From Circinella umbellata (Eukaryota > Mucoromycota > Mucoromycetes > Mucorales > Lichtheimiaceae): a DNA stretch of 64,000 nucleotides. Below are positions 10,822-22,394 of this stretch, piece after piece; within the stretch, counting starts at the first letter, position 1, and every line of letters begins with the position of its first letter. Both the position numbers and the translations under genes were made by a program. The notes below the pieces were generated by a model that searched no databases, was not told the origin of the DNA, and saw only the letters and a list, made by a program, of their open reading frames with translations. Location: positions 124,001 through 188,000 of the forward strand of contig JAIWNF010000021.1 in the NCBI GenBank assembly GCA_025093555.1. The letters are read 5' to 3'.

Positions 10822-11245
10822 TATGGCCAGTAAAGCAGAATGGAACACCTTTCTGTATGTCCATTAAAGCAGAATGGAACGCCTTTAATATATCAGTTAA
10901 TTCAGAATGGAACGCATTTCTATATATCTATTAAAGAAGAATGGAACTCCTTTCTATATGCCTATGAAAGCAGAATAGAACGTCTTTCTCTATGTCTATT
11001 AAAGGAGAATGGAACGCCTTTCTATATGGTCATTAAAGCAGAATGGAACGCCTTTAATATCTCAGTGAATTCAGAATAGAGCGCCTTTCTAAATGACTAG
11101 TAAAGCAGAACGAAACGCCTTTATATATAGCCGTTAATGATGAATGGAACGCCTTTCTATATGTCCATTAAGACAGAATGGAACGCCTTTCTGTATGTCC
11201 GTTAAAGCAGATTGGAACGCCTTTTATATTTCAGTTAAAGTTGAG
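10822..11245. repeat. 33-bp minisatellite, right block
   Basis: About twelve further imperfect units with the same AGAATGGAACGCCTTT core as the left block, again alternating the CCATTAAAGC and ATATCAGT-type halves. Because 33 is divisible by three, frames stay open across units (for example 10840-11079), which is not evidence of a protein. Units abut with no unique spacers. Confidence 0.85.
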
Positions 11246-12105
11246 TGGAGGAAGGATAGAAAGAAGGGATATTTCAATATCCTTTTTTTTCCCACTTTAC
11301 CATTATGTTTTTTATAGATGTAATAATATACTATAATATATATCTATGTAATAAAAAAAATTTACCAAAACCATTCAATCAATTGTTATTGTTTATTAAG
11401 ATGTTAATATAATTTTAGAGAAGCAATTGCTATTATTATTTATTATTATAAAAAGTTACTATCTTAAATGCCAAAACAAATACATCACATGAGTAAAAAA
11501 AAGAAACTGCCTTTAAAAAAGCTGATACCGGCTTATTTAAAGAACACATGTTAAAAATTTTACTTGTTTGGCAATCAAAAAGTGAAAGGTAGTTACAATT
11601 CTTTTAGTTGTACAACAATTATGTCTGGTGATGTGAATTAATGTATATTTATATATATATAGTATCGTGTTTTTTTTTGTTAACGTCTTATCATATATAA
11701 ATCATATTAAATCAAGCTGTTCATACATCTAACAGTTATAAAAATGGTAATATGTTATTTCCTTTCGAATATAAGCCTTTTTCCTTAGGAAAGACAGTAT
11801 AATGATGTCGTTGTTATTATGCTTTACCGCGCTCTTACACAAATAAACAAACAATGGTATAATCATAACAAATAATAATTAATTATCTACGGAACGAATT
11901 AGTAATGTTACGTCTCACTTTGTTATAGTGTATTGTCATGGAGGTGTATGATATATATACATTAACTATAAGTATATGTGAATAACGTACAAATTGGTAC
12001 AATTTCGAAATGTCAAAGGAACACAAAAGAATATCATAATGCATATTAATAGAAAGTATGAAACGTAGTTGTTATGTAGTTAGGAACTATTAATATTATT
12101 TATTC

Positions 12106-12138
<33 letters not shown>

Positions 12139-13629
12139 CCTCTTTTTAGTGATGATGATGAATGGTACGTAACAGTTAACTCATGACATTGATAAATAGG
12201 TAATATAACCATATAAATGTAACGATTTTATAACATCATGTTGCTTTATTTGGAAATGAATGCATTGCATCGTATTGAAATAGCTTACATAGCTGAAGTT
12301 ACGTAATATTTTCTTAGTTACGTACTTTTCAGTAACAAATTGAACAGCTATTGATATATATATTCAATATTTAAAATTGATAGAATCGTTTTAATGTGTC
12401 AATAATAAGAGATAACTTTGCATCACTGCAAGTTGAATTTACACATAAATCGCTTGTGTCGCTGGCCAAACTATAGTGTTCAAATGACATGTAGAACGTA
12501 AGAGACAACAGTATGTAATAATTACTACCATATCATTCTATTGACTTTATTGACATCTATATATGCAACATGTCGATACACTGTCAAAGTCACATGTACA
12601 TTTCTCCTCGATCATTCATCATTTTTATTCTTTTTATTTTTGATGATATGCTAAAAAGTGTTTATCAATTTTTCTTCTCATTTAAGTATTATAATAAATA
12701 CGTACTATAGTTTTCAACTGATCAAGCAAAGAAAAGTTTATCCTTTTGATGCTGATTTTCTTATGTCCACAATAATCTGATTGCCATTTTAAACCCGTCC
12801 AAGCGATAAAGTTTTGTCAAGCACTTGTTTTTACTTGGTATTGACAATTTATCTTATTCTTGTAGAAATTTTGATTACGTAAAATTCAAATGCTACGTAT
12901 TATATTTTATCATGGTGATGTTGGATTATTACTTTCTTCCTAGTCATGGCATATGCTACAAGTTTTTTATTTTTATTTCAACTGATTTTGAATTTATGAA
13001 TCCCACTTGCATTATGTAATACTCTTTCGATTTGCATTATATCTGTCCTCTGTCGACATCAGCCAAAGGTATTGGAATCCTAATGTATAGAAGAGCTTGT
13101 TTACATACATTTGAACAAGTATGTCCTTGATAACAGTTTTAGAACTAATAATGTGTGAAAAATATGGAAAGATTACAATTACATTTATGTAACGTTAAGA
13201 AGTACATATATTATATCCATAAAAATGTGATGGGTCTTTCAAGTACCGTTGATCACCTGGTAAATACATTGTGCCATGTTGTACTAATTTGTGTGCTATT
13301 GATATTGATGTTCCTGGGAAACTTTTTGACTTTTTTTTTTTGGTTAGTATTAGATGACCATAAAATCAGTAGTTTGGTGTAAACAAGGTATAAAGATCGA
13401 GCATTGGAAATACCCAATTTGTCAATACTAGAAGAAAACTCAAGTATATATCGCATTAAAAACTATATATAAATTCTTTACCTTTATCAAAATGAAATGA
13501 TACGTACGTAGACGAAATAATAGAAACTGAAAAACTGATATGTAGTAGTAATTATTGCAATATGTACTGTACCATTTTTATATATCAATGATTAGAAGTC
13601 TTTCTAGTACGTATAACGGTGTTACAGTA
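11246..13629. other. gene-free AT-rich region
   Basis: No convincing exon on either strand. It contains an AAT microsatellite at about 12106-12137. Two short open frames (12825-13019 and 13155-13382) are hydrophobic and carry no recognisable motif. Confidence 0.5.
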
Positions 13630-14403
13630 CTGTAAGTATTCGTTAAACCGGTACTCAATATATGAGGATTTGTACCGGTTTAGCGAATTGGAACGCAGCT
13701 GGTACTAATATGTAAGCTGTACGGATAAGATAAAAAAAATGATAGTTGATATTATGTAGCTTTGCTACTATAACCTAATGTCCTGGTGACAGAAATGATA
13801 TTAGTGTACGGTATTCATCAAATAATGATAGTTAACAAGAGACTGGATTAATAATGAATGTACAACAAAGTGTGTTTGAAATATGGACCATGGTTAGCGG
13901 TTGAATAAATGAGTAAAAATGAATTGTATCAGCAACATAATTACATACACTATTCAATGGTAATGAACAAGTACGTGACAGAGTTGAAAAGAAGTACGTA
14001 TGTAGGCAGATGAGGAAGAAGAAAAAAGCATCTGTGTAAAGTTGACGAAAAAGAGACACTGTTATCAACAAGATGTTGAGAAGCTTTCTCTTGATGACAA
14101 GAATGATTTGTGTATTTTTAATTGCTATGGAAACAAAGTAGCCAGCTGAAAACAAAGGGAAGAAGAGCTTAGATGACGTTAAAGGAAAGCTGTATCAATG
14201 ATTTTACCAATAAAAAGACTAATATTATATCATATGAAATAAAATAATACTATTATAAACCCGGTAAATATTTTGGAAAGCTCACCGGATACCGGTTTAA
14301 CGAATCACCAGTATTTTATTAAGTATATAAAAAATATTTAAGAGATACTACCGGTTTATCGAAATACCGGTTTAACGAGTACCGGTTTAACGAATACTCA
14401 CTG
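13630..14403 (+). mobile_element. TIR transposon copy 2
   Basis: Second copy of the element at 5301-6231, in the same orientation and nearly identical along its length. It is flanked by TA (13628-13629 and 14404-14405). It begins CTGTAAGTATTCG rather than CAGT and ends CACTG. It lacks about 146 bp present in copy 1 next to GTAAATATTTA, plus an 11-bp stretch near the left end. The subterminal ACCGGTTTAACGA-type repeats are retained at the right end. Confidence 0.88.
13832..14155 (-). CDS. hydrophobic 107-residue ORF inside TIR element copy 2
   Basis: Counterpart of 5517-5840, same length and nearly the same sequence. See that entry. The function is unknown and it may be non-coding. Confidence 0.2.
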   Translation of the reverse strand: MFSAGYFVSIAIKNTQIILVIKRKLLNILLITVSLFRQLYTDAFFFFLICLHTYFFSTLSRTCSLPLNSVCNYVADTIHFYSFIQPLTMVHISNTLCCTFIINPVSC

Positions 14404-14405
14404 TA

Positions 14406-15084
14406 ATGATCTACATGCGCTTACCAAAGGTTGTTTATAAAAGAAAGTTTTTTCTTTCCTTAAATTTATTCATTTCTGTATGCTAATTTCTTCTCTTCTT
14501 TTTCCTGTCATTTTACGACGTATAAAGAGTAACATCTTGGTTTTATATCAAAAGTATCAGCTCGCAATAAACGACAAGAATTTTAAGAATCAATTACTTA
14601 TAAGCCTGCTTTTCTCGATTCAATAAAACTCGAGACTAGTTACTAAATCACTAACTCTTCAATCTAGTGAGTAATATTTCATGGAATAACATACCTAGCA
14701 GTCATACTTATTATTGTGTACGTATTATAGTATGTTAGCTATCTTCTTTAGGTATCACTATATTTGAGCAATAATATATTTAGTGACAAGTTTGGTCACT
14801 ATTTGATACATTTAAAAAAAACACAATTTACTTTGATGATGATCAAGGCGCCCCATTACAACTGCTTATTATAAAGAGTGCATAAAATGGAATTTTCTTT
14901 TCGTCAATAAATGGCTCTCGGGTGGTTGGGGGCCGTTTGAATATACCATTTATATATTTAGATTGCATTCTTCTTTATTTCCTCTCAACCCTTATATTTG
15001 CCTTTTGTTCCACAAATTTTAACCTATTTACAGTATGTAATATACTTTTCTATGTTGTGTGCTGACCAATATACATTTTATTTA
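14406..15084. other. intergenic
   Basis: 3' flank of the Swi3 gene and right flank of the transposon. No feature is supported. Confidence 0.5.
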
Positions 15085-16370
15085 TTATTCGCTCATATCA
15101 CTATCCCCATCATAATCTTTGATTATACGTTTGGGTCTTCGTTTGTTGTTTACATTTAAAAATAGAGGTTCGTCGTCTTCATCATCTTCGAGATCAACTT
15201 CTTGATTTAATCGAGTAGTACCAGATTCCAGTTGTTGTGTTTGAGAATCTTCTTGAACAGGATCACTAAGTACAGTGTCGCCTATTGGGTTATTTTTTAG
15301 TAATCGTGTCGTTGATATTTCTGGGTGCTGATTTGAAACTGCTTTTGTTGGAGTAGAAATTGGAGGGGTATTGTCAACATTGGTTCGTACATCTGTTAAG
15401 AAATCCAAAAAGAGGTCGTTATCGTCATCAGAATCGTTATTATCCAAATTATTATTTATTTCGATTGGCTCATTTGTTTCTTCTGCACGTTTCTCTTCGT
15501 CTTCGTCTTCGTCTTCGTCATCATCATCACCATCATCATCATTATCCTCGTCGTCTGATTTATATAAGTTAGGATTAATAAAAAGCTATGTATACAGTAA
15601 CATCCTAACATTTTATTTTATTTTTTACCTTCGCCTCCAGTAGTAGTAGTATTATTATTTGGATTATTTTCATTGAGTAGATTTTGTTTCTCATAGTATT
15701 CATCTTGCCATTGATTTAACGTATGCTAGTAATAATAGAAGAGAGTCAATCAACGGCTATATCCTTTTAGTGATAGATCTGTGACATATATCAGGATTTA
15801 CCTTTACGCGTGCAGATTGTGTTCCATTTAACACCTTACGTGAAAAATCACGAAATTGTAAGCGAGGATAGAGACTATGTGCCCATACTGTATAATAGTC
15901 CATAAGCTTCCTTAAATCCTCATCCTATACACAAAATAATACTGGAATTATTATTAAAACTGTTCTCTCTCTCTTTTCCTTTCTAAATTATATATATTCA
16001 CCTCAGAACCTTTGCCATGAAATTTTAACCAAGGTGCTTCATGTCGTAATCTTGGTAATCCTTTATCTGATAATAAACTAATATATATATATAAATATAT
16101 ACATGTTTATTAAGTAATTTTAAAACCACATTCTCTTCAATGGATCAATTATAAGAAAGGAAGAGAAATTTACACTTCAGCATCGAGTTTTTTTAATTTG
16201 GTTCTTTTTTTCTTTCCGCCCAGTGCTTCTTCTCCTGTTCGTTTACCAGTAGTTGAAGCTAAAGGGTCGAACGTTGTGCTTTTATCTTTAAGATCATTCG
16301 ATTCATTTTTATCTTTGGAAAAAGGATCATAGTCATCAAGTAACAAAGCATCTAGTTCGTCGATATCCAT
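15085..16370 (-). CDS. Csm3/Swi3 (TIPIN) fork-protection subunit
   Basis: Five exons, complement(15085-15554, 15629-15725, 15802-15924, 16002-16077, 16174-16370), 320 residues. The start gives MDIDELDALLLDDYDPF, an acidic leader. Residues about 67-135 are the Swi3 domain: KGLPRLRHEAPWLKFHGKG, then DLRKLMDYYTVWAHSLYPRL and F-DFSRKVLNG. The rest is acidic with long Asp/Glu runs and a basic KRRPKRI near the end. In the known complex Swi3/TIPIN binds Swi1/Tof1/TIMELESS at replication forks to stabilise them, mediate the S-phase checkpoint and aid cohesion. All introns begin GTAAA(T/A) or GTGAAT or GTGTA and end AG. Confidence 0.92.
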
Positions 16371-16476
16371 TTTTGTGTAAGTGTCGAAAAGTAAAAAAAA
16401 AAAAAAAAAAGTAAAAAACCGCTATTTCGCGATTCACGCGTATGAGTGAGCTTAAAAAAAACGCGTAATTTTATTT

Positions 16477-17560
16477 ATGGATACTACTGATAATTCTTCA
16501 CTTGATAAACGCTAATCAAATTTCACAGAAAATGACGAACCAAATGACATTGACATTGTGTCAACTTTTAAACAATGAAAGGAAGCTTATACCGCCAACA
16601 ATTATGATAATGCTATTAAACGCTATTTACAAGTGATCTAAACTATGTGTTCCAGTGTGTATTCATTGGATTATTACGTCGTGCTGCAACTACTACTAAT
16701 AGCAATATCATTATGAATACCAATGACACAACAAATATTAATTCATAACAGCAATAACAAACGCAACAATAACGACAAAGCAAATCGAATATACAACAGT
16801 GGTATACAATAACAAGAAATATAGTACAATTGACCAATTTGTTGAATAATCCAAAAAAAAAAAAAAACGATTATTTATCGTTATTTATGCCTTGGTCGCG
16901 ATCATTATCCAAACTATTTTCTGTGGTGGCCGATTGAAAGATAGAAGCGCTCATTTAATCCATAATCATCTATATCGTTTCCATTTTGTATGCTTGCTCA
17001 AAATCAACGTGTCAGGACTGAAGTTAATGAGTTTTACAATATGTGGGTTTTCAATAGTCCCAAGATCTATTAGAAAACTTAGTAAGGGTGCTACAATAAA
17101 TGTTAATATATACTTCAAGCTTATTCGAGAATGTCTGCATACAACCTTGTATTAAACTAAAATGGAATAACTTTCCTGATTTTTTTTTTTTTTGTAGTTG
17201 TTCGCTTATCTTTTTGGCTTTATGACATTAAGTGTTTGTTATATATCTCTGTGTACATGACACATTCAACGATAAATAGTCTTCCCAACATTATTATCAT
17301 CAAATACGTAACCCCATTATTTTTTTTTTACCAATGCTGCTTATCGATTACTGTGTGTGTATACAAATATTGTTCATTTGTTTCAAAATATTATTATTTT
17401 GAGAGCTCATGTGACATAATCGAACCAGACTTCTGTACCCTCAGAATCAATCGTAATTGTATGGGAAAGCGGCTTTGATGCAGACCACGGGTTCCTGTTG
17501 CATGCTGAATATTATGTTATCCTTTTAGAGAGACAGAAGAGATATTAGATTTTGTAAATC
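16477..17560 (+). pseudogene. decayed gene remains, with TPR-like segment
   Basis: Coding-like stretches on the plus strand are broken by stops and frame changes. From ATG at 16477 one frame reads through several TAA/TGA codons and includes EAYTANNYDNAIKRYLQ, which resembles a tetratricopeptide helix pair. Further on there is QRVRTEVNEFYNMWVFNSPK (about 16998-17070), and then ESGFDADHGFLLHAEYY (near 17465-17515). Many of the stops could come from CAA or CGA by C-to-T change. I cannot name the ancestor. It is divergent from the Swi3 gene. Confidence 0.4.
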
Positions 17561-18739
17561 ATGAACAGGGACATCGATCGCATATATTTTTCTTGGAAAC
17601 TTTTTTTTTTCGGCTCTCATGTTCAAAACTTCGTCTTGAAAAACACAAAATGTATGTGCCAATTGAGCTGAAGAAGAGAGAGAGAAGAGAGAGAAAAGAT
17701 ATTTGACTGAATTTTGCTACAAAGGATGAAATTGATCAAAACTGCTTTATCGATTGAAAAACAAATGGTACCAATTACTGTTTCTAAAGAACGATGAGGA
17801 ATGATATACATTGTTATATTGCAATAGGATGGATATATTAATGTAGTATATGATGATGGGATATTGTAAATAACATATGTAAATATATCGATAATCAAAA
17901 AAAAGAATGTTTTCACCAATAACTTTCGTTGTGTACATGAAATTGTGAAAGTGAAGAAATTATGCAAAGCAAGCAAAATGTTCTTTTATTCAAATATTAT
18001 GTAATCCGCCCAGATCCACTATTTCGCTCACATTCATAATTCAAATACATAAACTCCTTATTCCTTGCGCTAATATTTTGATCCTCTTTTTTGACATTTT
18101 CCTCGCAAAATACAGTAATCATAATGTCGCATAAAAATGTGAAGTATTTTGATTGTTGTCAAACTCATTCCACAATACAAGATGTCCTTTGGTAGGGCTA
18201 CAAAATCTACGCCATACCATATCCTTACTAACTATTTTCCCCATATCCACATTACGATTGATTCTGTTTGTGGTAATGGGTTATAACCGGCCTTTACCAC
18301 TTTAATCAATTTTGTAATATGTGAATAAATCCGGATCATCCCAAAATCGATCGCTTTTCCCAAGGTGCTGCACCCGTCATTTGGGAAAAAAAATTATAAC
18401 ATGTTGCCTATACTGCACAGGTTGTTTTTTCCCACTGTACACATCACCAAGAAATTTCCAGCCAATCATATTAATTAATAACATTATGTAACTTTCAAAA
18501 AGGGTCCTACGGAATAAAATAAATATTTCCCTTTTCTCTACTAGGAATCTCCCCTGAATATAGAATATCATAATACTCTCACCCAACACTTTTAAAGTTT
18601 TTTTTTAAAGGAATAGAGGCGTATAAACTTTATAAAATAAACGAGTATGTAGTGAACTTTTTCTTTCTTCCTTGGCTTACTTATTCTCATCTGTTTGTTG
18701 TCATTACTACCATTGTAAAATAATTTCATTTGTATTCCA
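17561..18739. other. intergenic with lactonase promoter
   Basis: No gene is supported. The open frame at 17623-17976 is low-complexity hydrophobic sequence. The last 110 bp hold a clear TATA box listed separately. Confidence 0.45.
18631..18639 (+). promoter_or_regulatory. TATA box of the lactonase gene
   Basis: TATAAAATA lies 109 bp upstream of the ATG at 18740, a usual distance once a short 5' leader is allowed for. Confidence 0.5.
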
Positions 18740-19960
18740 ATGCATTTCTTCAAAACAACAACATTGGCTGCCATAGCAACGTCATTTATTCTCAAGCTAG
18801 TGACAGCTACCGAAACAATGCCTGTATACGTATCTGGATATACGGATAAGGGGGGTGAAGGTATCTATAAGTATAATTGGAATAATGGAAAACTCAGTGG
18901 AGGCGAATTGGCAGCCAAAGCCGAAGCTCCTTCGTACTTTACGATTAAGCAAGACTCCAACACGCTTTATGCCGTCAGTGAATTAGAAGATTATGATGGA
19001 ACTGGGGGTGGTACTGTGATTGCATTCAAGCGCAATAAGGAAGATGGATCTCTCACTCAACTGGATGAAGAAGCCACTTTTGGCAAAGCCCCGTGTTATG
19101 CTGTCGCGGATAAAGATAATGTCTATGCAGCCAATTATAACAGTGGTTCAATTTCTGTAATACCTATTTCCGAGGATGATAATGGTGTAGAACCCCTTGA
19201 TTACTTGCTTAATCATACAGCTCCAGCATCAGGCGGCATCCCTGATCGTCAAGAAGCAGCACATGCTCATTCTTTTGATTTCATTGATGATACATGGAGT
19301 GTTTCGTGCGATTTGGGTACAGATCAAGCAGTTGTATACCAAAAGTCCAACGGCAAAGTTAAAGAATCGGGTGCATTCCAGTTCCCTAATGGTACAGGTC
19401 CACGCCATGCAGCTATTAGTCATGATGGTAAAAAAGTTTATGTATTATCAGAATTAGATTCACAAGTCTATGTGCTCGATTTCGATAGCGAGACGGGTAC
19501 ATTGACTGAATTAGAACACCATAATGCGGGACCGGATGGTGCAGTGGGTGGTGGTGCTGAAATCGAGTTGTCTCCCAATGGTGAATTCTTATACGCTTCT
19601 GTACGATTTATCAATATGATTGCTGTATACAAAGTTGATAAAGATACTGGAAAATTAACAGTGGTGGATTATCAACCTTCAGGTGGTGACCATCCTCGTC
19701 ATTTCAAGATTGATCCATCAGGTCAATTTTTGCTTGTCGGTAACATGGTAAGTCGTTAGTAGTAGTTATTGTTATGGGGTTTTGTTGTTATCTATCATCC
19801 ATTATCCAAAGTATAATATAGCTAAACTCAACTTACCTACTCTACTGTATAGAATTCTGATAACATTGTAATTTTCAAGATTAATCAAGAGACAGGTCTT
19901 TTGGAGGATGGAGAAACCATTGATCACCCTCAACCCACTTGTATCAAATTTTGGACTTAA
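18740..19960 (+). CDS. secreted beta-propeller lactonase (6-phosphogluconolactonase-like)
   Basis: Two exons, 18740-19747 and 19853-19960, 371 residues, joined NM|NSDNIVIF across a GTAAGT/TAG intron. Residues 1-23 are a signal peptide with hydrophobic core (TTLAAIATSFILKLVTA). The mature part shows the seven-blade pattern of the YbhE-type lactonase family: VYVSGYTDKGGEGIY, APSYFTIKQDSNTLYAVSE, YNSGSISVIPI, AHAHSFDFI, GPRHAAISHDGKKVYVLSE, HPRHFKIDPSGQFLLVGN and the closing TGLLEDG. Family members hydrolyse 6-phosphogluconolactone or cleave cyclic muconolactones. Export suggests an extracellular or secretory substrate, not the cytosolic pentose phosphate step. One N-glycosylation-like NHT motif is seen. 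Confidence 0.9.
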
Positions 19961-20056
19961 TAGGAAAAAGATTTTTTTTTTATAACAAAATATACAAAAT
20001 AAAATTTAGTCTCACTTTCTTACTCCTGCACTGTACTTATTTCTTTTTTGTTACCA

Positions 20057-22394
20057 ATGCCAATAACAGGCCATTACATTGATGAAGTAACGCATTCCAT
20101 TTATTATAAAATTTGAAATATATTGTATAAGAATAAGAAAAAATAACGTTGTTATTTTTTTTGGTGGGGAATGTAGAAAAATCGAATTGTATACGAGATC
20201 ACCACGACGACACCTGACGGTGTCTTAGTGGAAAAACTTATTGCTGAACAATTAATGGCACTTGATCCTGAAAGCGTGGAATTATATCAGTATTTTTATA
20301 GCGATGGTCCGGGCTTGCCATTGGCGAAACAAAAGCAAAAAGAAGAAAGAGAAATAGAAAACAAGTTAGAGCACATGATTGTTCATTATATGGAAGAGGA
20401 ACATTGTAAGTGTGTTTTTTTATTATTTGGGGAAGAGGAAAAGCTATATCTCAGTAAACGAAAACGAGAAAATTTTTATTAATAAATGTTGAATATGAAT
20501 ATATAGACGATGCTGCTTTAGATATAATTCGTAGTACAATCGCTTCTGGCAGAAAGCCTTCAAAGTAATATTTTCTGCTTCTTTTTTTTTAAAAAAAGCC
20601 ATACTTTGTTTCGCAATAGTGACAAAATTGCATGATTGCATGAAAAACGAATTCTAAGAATGTCTTACTAAACAAAAGTGACGATGATTATACCCCCCTT
20701 TTTTTTTCTTCCAGACAAATTATATTATCATTATTCGATTTCATCTTACGACCATCTATTATTTTACGAAAACGTACATCAAAAGATCTATTAACAATGG
20801 CTCGCGAAGCTCAACGAATACTACACGACATTTTGGAAACTTTTGGACCTGATGTTTTTGCACCAATTTGGATTATCTTTAAACCAAACTTTTTAGGACG
20901 CTTTCATGAAAGACGAAAGAGAAAAGAGGCAATGGAAATGAATTACGATGATGACGATTATGACGAACCTTATGAGTGTTCTTTAACTGAATTTGACGAT
21001 ATTTGGGATCTTGCTGCTCAATGCTTTGGATATGTCGAACCACGAGTACGGTATCAACAACAACAACAAGAGAAGCAATCATTGAAACAAGCAGCTGGGC
21101 ATGTGGTAATGATAATTGATATGGAACTTTTTTCTTTCTCTTTTATGTTTGTGTATGTATAGAAAACTGATGTTCTTATTCAAATGTATATTTATTTATT
21201 AGCGGCGTCGGATCGTCTTGGACATTTTGATTACAGTATTAGAAAACGATTTACGAGCACGAAGAGGTATATAATCACTAATACAAAAGTTATATATACG
21301 GTTAAAGTCTTACAATAATATATTTAAAATGACAATAGAAAGCAACTCAGAACTAGAAAAGTGTGTCATATTAGACATGATAAGAAGAGATAGTACTGGT
21401 AATAGGAGTCAATTTGATCGGTACCTGGATATTATTTTCAGTGTGTTTGGATATCATAACATTGAAGATGGTGAACCAACGAAATTGAAAGATGCTGATG
21501 CTGCACAGTTCGCAGCCAGGTTATTAAATATGGTTAGAACACTGTTCTTTTTTTTTAGGTGATTGACAGCCGACATAAAAATGATCAATATGCATAATGC
21601 GTTTCCTCCCCCTTGCTTTTTTATATTAGTTCATACATTAGAGCACTAACTCCTCTTTGTAACTCTCTTATATATATATATATATTATAGCTTGCAGTTC
21701 TCTCTTATTGTGATAATCTTGTGACCACAAAAGCATTAGTTGATCAAACTTACCGAAGATTTTTAAAATTAGACGTCGAAAGCTGCGCTAACTTAATTGA
21801 AGTAAGTATTATCAAGAGAAAAAGGAAATCAAGGAGCTGTCAATTTTTCAATATCTAACAATTATGGATGGGAAACTCATTTATATATAGACGATACAAT
21901 GTACTACATTTATTTCTACATTATGCGATCTTTATCTTTCGGATTCAGATTGTTCTTGTGTTCCAGATAGGTATATGTACCTTCGAAACGGTGCTCATAC
22001 AGCTCACTTGGTGGAAAAGTTATTATTTTTCAACATGAAGACTAAACCTGTCCGACTTGAATCAATAGAAGACGTTTATCGACATGTCATGATGGTAAAG
22101 TGGCGGTATATGCTATACATGCATGAACGCTCATTGAGAGCAGATATTATAAAGACGAAAAAAGACGGATCTCACGTTGTAATAAGTAAAGGTATTTCCT
22201 CCGTCAGCGACGAACAAAAAATCGAAATCATTGTGGACGGCCCAGAAGCTGTTGATCATTGGAAAGAACATGTCAATAATATGGTAAATCAAGTTAGTAG
22301 TCGTACGTCTCCGAACAATACTAATAATGAGTACGATCAAGCATTGAAAAGAAAGATCCATTGGGCAATACAACTACTTCAATTATACTTGTAG
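20057..22394 (+). CDS. hypothetical protein, helix-rich, eight exons
   Basis: Exons 20057-20086, 20177-20405, 20507-20564, 20715-21105, 21203-21266, 21339-21532, 21691-21801 and 21891-22394 give 526 residues with every splice phase matching. The 10-codon first exon (MPITGHYIDE) sits only 97 bp after the lactonase stop and is the least certain part. The protein appears mainly alpha-helical, with a Glu/Lys-rich helix near residue 45, an acidic NYDDDDYDEPYE stretch, a Gln run, and paired hydrophobic helices such as RRRIVLDILITVLENDLRARR. I recognise no family. It may be a helical-repeat scaffold, but that is a guess from composition. Confidence 0.8.

Noticed and set aside
10840..11079. 79-residue frame through the minisatellite
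   Set aside because: It stays open only because the unit length is a multiple of three; no start context, no conservation between units at protein level.
10822..11245. CRISPR-like array of 33-bp repeats
   Set aside because: Units abut directly with no unique spacers, copies are imperfect, and the organism is a eukaryote. It is a minisatellite.
16892..17155. 87-residue plus-strand frame
   Set aside because: It is an out-of-frame shadow over the decayed gene; the coding-like blocks lie in the other two frames.
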